Origin: Streptomyces sp. NBC_00440
GTDB lineage: Bacteria > Actinomycetota > Actinomycetes > Streptomycetales > Streptomycetaceae
Length of the DNA stretch: 64,000 bases
Assembly (NCBI RefSeq): GCF_036014215.1
Contig: NZ_CP107921.1
Location: 1,559,501-1,623,500 of the forward strand
Reading direction: 5' to 3'
A model generated the notes under the pieces. That model made no database searches and had not been told where the DNA came from. It saw only the letters and a list, made by a program, of their open reading frames with translations. Position 1 is the first letter of the stretch; every line of letters starts with the position of its first letter. Of the stretch, positions 59,252-64,000 are shown piece after piece. A program made the position numbers and the translations under genes.

Positions 59252-59304
59252 GGGACCGGGCGGCGCCCCTCAAGCCCAGGGTCTCTCGTTCGGATCGGGC
59301 CCGG

Positions 59305-59385
59305 CCGTCCGCGCCCAGACCCAGCCGTCTGCTCTCAGGCCCGGCGTTCCGCCCCCGGGCCCGCGCATCCGCCCTCAGGCCCGCG
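59305..59385. repeat. Imperfect 20-bp repeats after the SDR gene
   Basis: About four units starting at 59305, 59325, 59345 and 59365, each near CCGTCCGCCCTCAGGCCCGG. They lie in the gap between the SDR and the acidic protein gene and run 11 bp into the latter's end. Confidence 0.55.
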
Positions 59386-60865
59386 AACGGGCCTTGAAGG
59401 CCGCCTTGCGGGCGTCCTTCGCCGCCTTGCGGTCCGGGTGCAGCTGCCCCATCGCCTCCAGCACCTCGGCCGTCGCCGGGTGCTCCACCCGCCAGGCCGC
59501 CTCGAAGAAGCCGCTGTGCTGTCCGGTCAGCCCCTCCACGAGCCCCTGCAGCTCCTCGACCTCACCGTCCGCGTCCAGCTGCGCGGCCAGCGTGTCGATC
59601 GCCAGCCAGAAGATCATCGACTCCGGCGGCGCGGGCACATCGGCCGCACCCCGCTCGGCGAGCCAGACCCGGGCGAGCCCGCCGAGCTGCGCGTCGTCGA
59701 GCACCTCGCGGACCTCGTGCTCCGCCGCGTCGTCGGCCACCAGCGAGAGCGCCTGCTGGCAGTGCAGCCTGCGCAGCGGCGCGCCCCGGTCCACGCCCCG
59801 TGCGGCGGACAGCAACTCCTTCGCGGCGGCGGCCGGTTCACGGCCGCCCAGCCAGAGCACGGTCTCGGCGCGTGCGGCGCCCTCGGGGAAGTTCACCAGG
59901 GCGTCGAGCAGGGCGCCCGCGTCCTTGTCCGCGAGCTCGCCGACGGCGGGGGCGTCGACGCCCGCGTCCAGCATCCGGGCCCGGATCCCGTACAGACCGA
60001 GCGGGGTGAGCCGCACCATGCCGTACCGGGAGACGTCCTCGTCGTCCACCGGCCGTTCCGGGCCACCCTGTCCCTCCGCGTACTCCGCCTCTTCGGCCAT
60101 CAGGGCCTCGTCGACCGGGTGGTACTCGACCAGGCCGATCGGTTCGAGCAGGCTGAACTGGTCGTCCAGGCGCATCATCGCCTCCGACACCTGCTCCAGT
60201 ACGTCGTCCGTCGGCTCACCCATGTCGTCGGGAACGATCATCGAGGCGGCCAGCGCGGGGAGCGGCACCGGGGCGTCCTGGGCGCCGGTCTCCGTCACGG
60301 TGAGCAGATAGAGGTTGCCCAGCACGCCGTCGAGGAACTCCGCCTCCGCCTCGGGGTCCCACTCCAGCTTCCCGAAGTCGATCTCGCCGTCGTCGCCCAC
60401 CAGGTCGGCGAAGTCGTCGAACTGCGGGGCGATGGCGTCGGCGTGCACGGTCTCCAGGCCGTCCAGCCAGAGCGCCAGGATCTCCTGGGGGCTGCCCGAC
60501 GTGATCAGCGCCAGGTTCTCGCCGGGGGCCGCCCCGCCCTCGGCGTCCTCGCCGCTCTCGCCGTCCTCGGCGTCCTGGCCGTCCTCCGCGTCCACGATGT
60601 CCACGAGCCCGGTGTCGACTGCGAGCCGCCACGCCTCGCTCGCCAGGGCAGCGCCGTCCTCGTCCGCGCCGAGACCGAGCTCCGCCGCCGCCGCGGGCAG
60701 CTGCTCGTCGACCAGCTCGCCCCCCGCACCGACGCGCGTGCCGGGCCCGGCCCAGCGCGCCAGCCGGACGGCCCGCGTGAGGAGGGGTGCGGCCAGCGCG
60801 TCACGTGCGAGTTCCGCTTCGGAGTTCAGCCGCACCGGCGGCAGGGTGGGGCGGTCTCCGGACAT
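59375..60865 (-). CDS. Large acidic protein of unknown function
   Basis: 496 residues, no signal or membrane segment. Strongly acidic, with a Glu/Asp/Gly run at about 96-113 (DAEDGQDAEDGESGEDAEGG). Helical, Ala/Leu-rich remainder with WLDGLETVHADAIAPQFDDF and FPEGAARAETVLWLGG; basic end KAAKDARKAAFKARSRA. ATG at 60865 with GAGGAG nine bases upstream. I do not recognise a domain; such proteins are found once per genome in Streptomyces to my knowledge. Divergent from the nuclease gene. Confidence 0.8.
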   Translation of the reverse strand: MSGDRPTLPPVRLNSEAELARDALAAPLLTRAVRLARWAGPGTRVGAGGELVDEQLPAAAAELGLGADEDGAALASEAWRLAVDTGLVDIVDAEDGQDAEDGESGEDAEGGAAPGENLALITSGSPQEILALWLDGLETVHADAIAPQFDDFADLVGDDGEIDFGKLEWDPEAEAEFLDGVLGNLYLLTVTETGAQDAPVPLPALAASMIVPDDMGEPTDDVLEQVSEAMMRLDDQFSLLEPIGLVEYHPVDEALMAEEAEYAEGQGGPERPVDDEDVSRYGMVRLTPLGLYGIRARMLDAGVDAPAVGELADKDAGALLDALVNFPEGAARAETVLWLGGREPAAAAKELLSAARGVDRGAPLRRLHCQQALSLVADDAAEHEVREVLDDAQLGGLARVWLAERGAADVPAPPESMIFWLAIDTLAAQLDADGEVEELQGLVEGLTGQHSGFFEAAWRVEHPATAEVLEAMGQLHPDRKAAKDARKAAFKARSRA

Positions 60866-60967
60866 CGGTGGTTCTCCTCGGGGCTGAGACCGACCGGCGA
60901 GAGGGCGCGGTCTTCTGGCATACGGTTCGGGCGACCCAGCGTAGACGCATTTCGACCCATGCCACCT

Positions 60968-61061
60968 GGTTCATGTACCCGTCAGCCTCCGGCCACCGGT
61001 GGACCCTTGACAACTCCCCTTCCCACCCAAGAGATTGACGCGCGTAGAACGTAGAACGTAG
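60968..61061 (+). promoter_or_regulatory. Upstream elements of the secreted nuclease gene
   Basis: GGTTCATGTAC (60968-60978) followed by CCGTCAGCCTC (60979-60989) look a little like two 11-bp PHO-box units, at weak match. TTGACG (61035-61040) and TAGCCC (61059-61064) form a possible promoter with an 18-bp spacer. The spacer contains 2.7 copies of CGTAGAA (61043-61061). Confidence 0.3.
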
Positions 61062-61101
61062 CCCCACGGTCCACTCCACCCTCACCTCCGGAGTTCTGTA
61101 G

Positions 61102-62946
61102 ATGCGCGCTCTTCCCGCTTTCCCCATCGCAAAGCCGGCGGCCGTCACCGCCGTGGTGACGGCCGCGCTGGCCGCCGGTCTGCTCGCCGTCACCCCCGCG
61201 TCGGCCGGTGCGGCCGAGGTCAGGATCCACGACATCCAGGGCAGCACCCGCCTCTCCCCGCTGGCCGGGAAGGCGGTGACCGGTGTGCCCGGCATCGTGA
61301 CGGGTGTGCGGACGTCCGGTTCCAAGGGCTTCTGGTTCCAGGACCCGCACCCGGACGCCGACCCCGCGACCAGCGAGGGGGTCTTCGTCTTCACCAGCTC
61401 GGCGCCGACGGTCGCCGTGGGCGACTCGGTCACGGTGTCCGGCACGGTCGACGAGTACATACCCGGCGGCGCCGCCTCCGGGAACCAGTCGGTCACCGAG
61501 ATCGGCAAGCCGGCCGTGACCGTCGTCTCGTCGGGCAACACGCTGCCCGCCGCGACGGTCATCAACTCCCGTGATGTGCCCGGCACTTTCGCCCCCGCGG
61601 GCGACAAGGCGGCGGGCGGCAGCATCAACGGCCTCACCCTGCGGCCGGACAAATACGCCCTCGACCGCTACGAGTCCCTGGAGGGCATGAACGTCCGGAT
61701 CGGCACCTCACGGGTCACCGGCGCGACCGACACCTACGGGGAGCTGTGGGTCACCGTGAAGCCGGACGAGCGCCCGACCCCGCGCGGCGGCACCCTCTAC
61801 AACGGGTACACCTCGCAGAACACCGGCCGGCTGATGGTCCAGTCACTGGCCCCCGCCACCGCCGGGGCGTTCCCGGTGGCGAATGTCGGTGACTCGCTGA
61901 GCGGTACGACCGAAGGCCCCCTGGACTACAACCAGTTCGCCGGTACGTACACCGTGGCCGCCCGGCAGCTGGGCACCGTGAAGAAGGGCCGGACCAAGCC
62001 TGAGGTCACCCGTAAGCAGCAGAAGGACGAGCTGGCCGTCGCCACGTACAACGTGGAGAACCTGGATCCGACGGACCCGCAGAGCAAGTTCGACAAGCTG
62101 GCGGCCGGGGTCGTGGACCATCTCTCGTCGCCCGACATCGTGGCCATCGAGGAGATCCAGGACAACGACGGCGCCAAGAACGACGGTGTGGTCGCGGCCG
62201 ATGTCACGGTCGGCAAGTTCATCGACGCGATCGTCGCGGCGGGCGGCCCCCGCTATCAGTGGCGCTCCATCGACCCGGTGGACCAGGCGGACGGCGGAGA
62301 GCCCGGCGGCAACATCCGCCAGGGCTTCCTCTACAACCCGGACCGCGTCGGCTTCACCGACCGCGCGGGTGGCACCGCCACCAGCGCCACCGGCGTCGTC
62401 TCCCAGCACGGCAAGGCCGCGCTGACCTACTCCCCCGGCCGTGTCGACCCGGCCAACCCCGCCTGGAAGGACAGCCGCAAGCCGCTCGCCGGGGAGTTCA
62501 CGTTCCGCGGCAGGAAGGTCTTCCTGGTCGCCAACCACTTCGCGTCGAAGGGCGGCGACCAGGCGATCGACTCGCAGTACCAGCCCCCGGCGCGCAGCTC
62601 GGAGACGGCCCGGCACGAGCAGGCCAAGGCCGTGAACACGTTCGTGAGGAAGATCCGTTCGGTGCAGCCGGACGCCGAGGTCGTGGTGCTCGGCGACCTC
62701 AACGACTTCGAGTTCTCCGGCACCGCGAAGATCCTCACCGGCGGGAAGGCGCTGTCGGCGACGGCGTACTCGCTGCCTGCGAACGAGCGCTACTCCTATG
62801 TGTACGAGGGAAACTCGCAGATCCTGGACCAGATCCTGGTGAGCCCGTCGGTGCGGAAGTACCAGCTGGACATCGTCCACATCAACGCCGAGTTCGCCGA
62901 CCAGAACAGCGACCACGACCCGAGCGTGCTGCGCTTCCGGCCGTAG
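61102..62946 (+). CDS. Secreted endonuclease/exonuclease/phosphatase-family nuclease (ExeM/NucH-like)
   Basis: 614 residues, ATG at 61102. Signal peptide to about residue 38 (ASAGA-AE). N-terminal OB-like domain (IHDIQGSTRLSPLAGKAVTGV, FWFQDPHPDADPATSEGVFVF). C-terminal EEP domain from about 310: ATYNVENLDP, VAIEEIQDNDG, the Asn in LVANHFASKGGD, VVVLGDLNDF and the final SDHDPSVL. These are the metal and catalytic residues of the DNase I fold. An extracellular DNase or phosphodiesterase for DNA scavenging. A stem-loop follows. Confidence 0.92.
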   Translation: MRALPAFPIAKPAAVTAVVTAALAAGLLAVTPASAGAAEVRIHDIQGSTRLSPLAGKAVTGVPGIVTGVRTSGSKGFWFQDPHPDADPATSEGVFVFTSSAPTVAVGDSVTVSGTVDEYIPGGAASGNQSVTEIGKPAVTVVSSGNTLPAATVINSRDVPGTFAPAGDKAAGGSINGLTLRPDKYALDRYESLEGMNVRIGTSRVTGATDTYGELWVTVKPDERPTPRGGTLYNGYTSQNTGRLMVQSLAPATAGAFPVANVGDSLSGTTEGPLDYNQFAGTYTVAARQLGTVKKGRTKPEVTRKQQKDELAVATYNVENLDPTDPQSKFDKLAAGVVDHLSSPDIVAIEEIQDNDGAKNDGVVAADVTVGKFIDAIVAAGGPRYQWRSIDPVDQADGGEPGGNIRQGFLYNPDRVGFTDRAGGTATSATGVVSQHGKAALTYSPGRVDPANPAWKDSRKPLAGEFTFRGRKVFLVANHFASKGGDQAIDSQYQPPARSSETARHEQAKAVNTFVRKIRSVQPDAEVVVLGDLNDFEFSGTAKILTGGKALSATAYSLPANERYSYVYEGNSQILDQILVSPSVRKYQLDIVHINAEFADQNSDHDPSVLRFRP

Positions 62947-62974
62947 TACGTCCGGCCGGACATCGACCGGCCGG

Positions 62975-63018
62975 ACGGCACCCCCGCCGGGCGTGACCGG
63001 CTCCCGGCGGGGTGCCGT
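62975..63018 (+). terminator. Terminator after the secreted nuclease gene
   Basis: Stem ACGGCACCCCCGCCGGG (from 62975) with CCCGGCGGGGTGCCGT (to 63018), 16 pairs with one bulged C and an 11-base loop. Confidence 0.7.
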
Positions 63019-63145
63019 ACCACACACACCCCCGCCCGCCGGTCCTGGATGTGCCCGGGATAAGGGCGTGATCCGGGCGGAGCGGGATGCGTGCGAAGAT
63101 CTGGGTGGAATTATCCAGCTCCCGGACGCAGTGAGGGTGGGGGAT

Positions 63146-64000
63146 GTGACGGTCGGCACGGAGTCAGGCCAGGAGAGCGACGCGTCGGACGCGCGGGACT
63201 CGGGGCACGGCAGCACCACCAGGAGCCCGCAGCGTTCCTTCTGGAAGGAGCTGCCGCTGCTCGTCGTCATCGCGCTGGTGCTCGCGCTGCTGATCAAAAC
63301 GTTCCTGCTGCAGGCGTTCTCCATCCCGTCGGACTCCATGCAGAACACGCTGCAGACCGGCGACCGTGTGCTGGTGGACAAGCTGACCCCGTGGTTCGGC
63401 GCGGAGCCGCACCGCGGCGAGGTCGTCGTCTTCCACGACCCGGACGGCTGGCTGGCGGACGAGCCGGTCAGCAAGCCCAACCCGGTCCAGAAGGGGCTGA
63501 GCTACATCGGGCTGATGCCGTCCGCCAATGAGCGGGATCTGATCAAGCGGGTCATCGGGGTCGGCGGCGACACCGTGGAGTGCAAGGGCACGGGCCCGGT
63601 GATGGTGAACGGCAAGGCTCTGAAGGAGCCGTACGTCTTCCCCGGCAACACCCCGTGCAGCACGGACCCGCAGGGCCAGTTCAAGATCAAGGTGCCCAAG
63701 AACCACATCTGGGTCATGGGCGACCACCGGCAGTACTCGGCCGACTCCCGCTACCACCAGGACGAGAAGGGCGGCGGCTCCGTCCCGGTGAAGGACGTCG
63801 TGGGGCGCGCCGAGGTCATCGCCTGGCCGCTCAACCGGCTGAACAACCTGCCGGTCCCCGCCACCTTCAGCCAGTCCGGCCTCAGCGCGGCCGCGGCCTC
63901 GGCCCCCGCCGCGGCCGGCCTGATGGGCGCCGTGCCGCTGGTGCTCTGGCGCAGGCGCAGGCGCGCCCCTCAGCAGACCCGCCGGGCTGACGCTCCGGAC
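63146..64000 (+). CDS. lepB: Type I signal peptidase (3' truncated by window)
   Basis: 285 residues visible and still open at the end. GTG at 63146; GTGs at 63131 and 63137 are in frame and possible. A charged N-terminal part of about 35 residues, then the membrane segment LLVVIALVLALLIKTFLLQAF. Catalytic Ser in IPSDSM, then the Lys box DLIKRVIGVGGDTVEC and box E MGDHRQYSADSR (HR for the usual NR). A second hydrophobic segment near the end (AAAGLMGAVPLVLW) followed by RRRRRR-like residues, typical of Streptomyces Sip proteins with a C-terminal anchor. Other sip genes, if clustered, lie beyond the window. Confidence 0.93.
   Translation, partial: MTVGTESGQESDASDARDSGHGSTTRSPQRSFWKELPLLVVIALVLALLIKTFLLQAFSIPSDSMQNTLQTGDRVLVDKLTPWFGAEPHRGEVVVFHDPDGWLADEPVSKPNPVQKGLSYIGLMPSANERDLIKRVIGVGGDTVECKGTGPVMVNGKALKEPYVFPGNTPCSTDPQGQFKIKVPKNHIWVMGDHRQYSADSRYHQDEKGGGSVPVKDVVGRAEVIAWPLNRLNNLPVPATFSQSGLSAAAASAPAAAGLMGAVPLVLWRRRRRAPQQTRRADAPD

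Noticed and set aside
61843..63480. A 545-codon minus-strand frame opposite the nuclease and signal peptidase genes
   Set aside because: Shadow frame; it crosses a terminator and two well-supported genes.
1..64000. Mobile elements, integrases, tRNA attachment sites
   Set aside because: No transposase, integrase or tRNA-like fold was recognised, and base composition is even except in the ectoine leader and some regulatory gaps.

Overview
The window is high-GC actinobacterial DNA, very probably from Streptomyces or a close relative. The signs are: roughly 70% or more GC with G/C at almost every third codon position; many GTG starts; ATGA/GTGA start-stop overlaps; a complete ectABCD set; an LAETG-anchored surface protein beside cobC; several IclR/TetR/ROK-type regulators; and sugar ABC importers with no ATPase gene of their own. 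I see no tRNA, rRNA, phage, IS element or CRISPR array. Both ends cut genes: cobD on the left and a type I signal peptidase on the right.

Layout. 1-9005: late cobalamin genes (cobD, cobQ, a fused chelatase subunit, cobO, cobB, a ZIP metal transporter, a CobE/CbiG-type protein, cobC). 9136-12781: LAETG surface protein, amidohydrolase, class V aminotransferase. 13179-16361: ectoine/5-hydroxyectoine operon, bounded on the left by a 48-bp perfect palindrome and on the right by a 21-bp-stem hairpin. 16432-28332: a catabolic block with a class V aminotransferase, RidA, an enolase-superfamily dehydratase of glucarate-dehydratase type, creatininase, ROK protein, a five-gene Opp-type importer, an IclR regulator and a serine hydrolase. 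28356-33987: DsbA-like protein, then TetR divergent from P450-ferredoxin, a HoxX homologue and a GNAT. 34110-37170: alpha-ketoglutarate-semialdehyde-type aldehyde dehydrogenase with a DUF1349 partner and a divergent IclR. 37295-44457: a class B PBP, a membrane protein, an acid phosphatase, a GNAT, an AraC/aldo-keto reductase pair and a D,D-carboxypeptidase. 44757-53252: uronate and polyol catabolism (unknown protein-kdgD, divergent udh, then DeoR-SBP-permease-permease-dehydrogenase). 53387-64000: TerD protein, aminotransferase with divergent HxlR-SCP2 regulator, small proteins, TetR, SDR, an acidic unknown protein, secreted nuclease and signal peptidase.

How the parts work together. Udh (47198), the glucarate-dehydratase-like enolase (18020), KdgD (45917) and the semialdehyde dehydrogenase (34715) would together form the oxidative hexuronate route to alpha-ketoglutarate, spread over three separately regulated loci in 30 kb. 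The polyol operon looks like ABC import followed by NAD-dependent oxidation under a DeoR repressor. The block at 16.4-28.3 kb has the shape of an import, hydrolysis and deamination route for an amide- or peptide-like compound whose identity cannot be read from the sequence. It is the best candidate here for an undescribed pathway.

Regulatory DNA is unusually legible. Near-symmetrical operators lie beside the TetR, HxlR, IclR (two), AraC and DeoR genes, several with 21-bp phasing, and short tandem repeats (8, 11, 13 and 15 bp) lie between or within genes. All functional assignments come from motifs recognised by eye; no database search was run.
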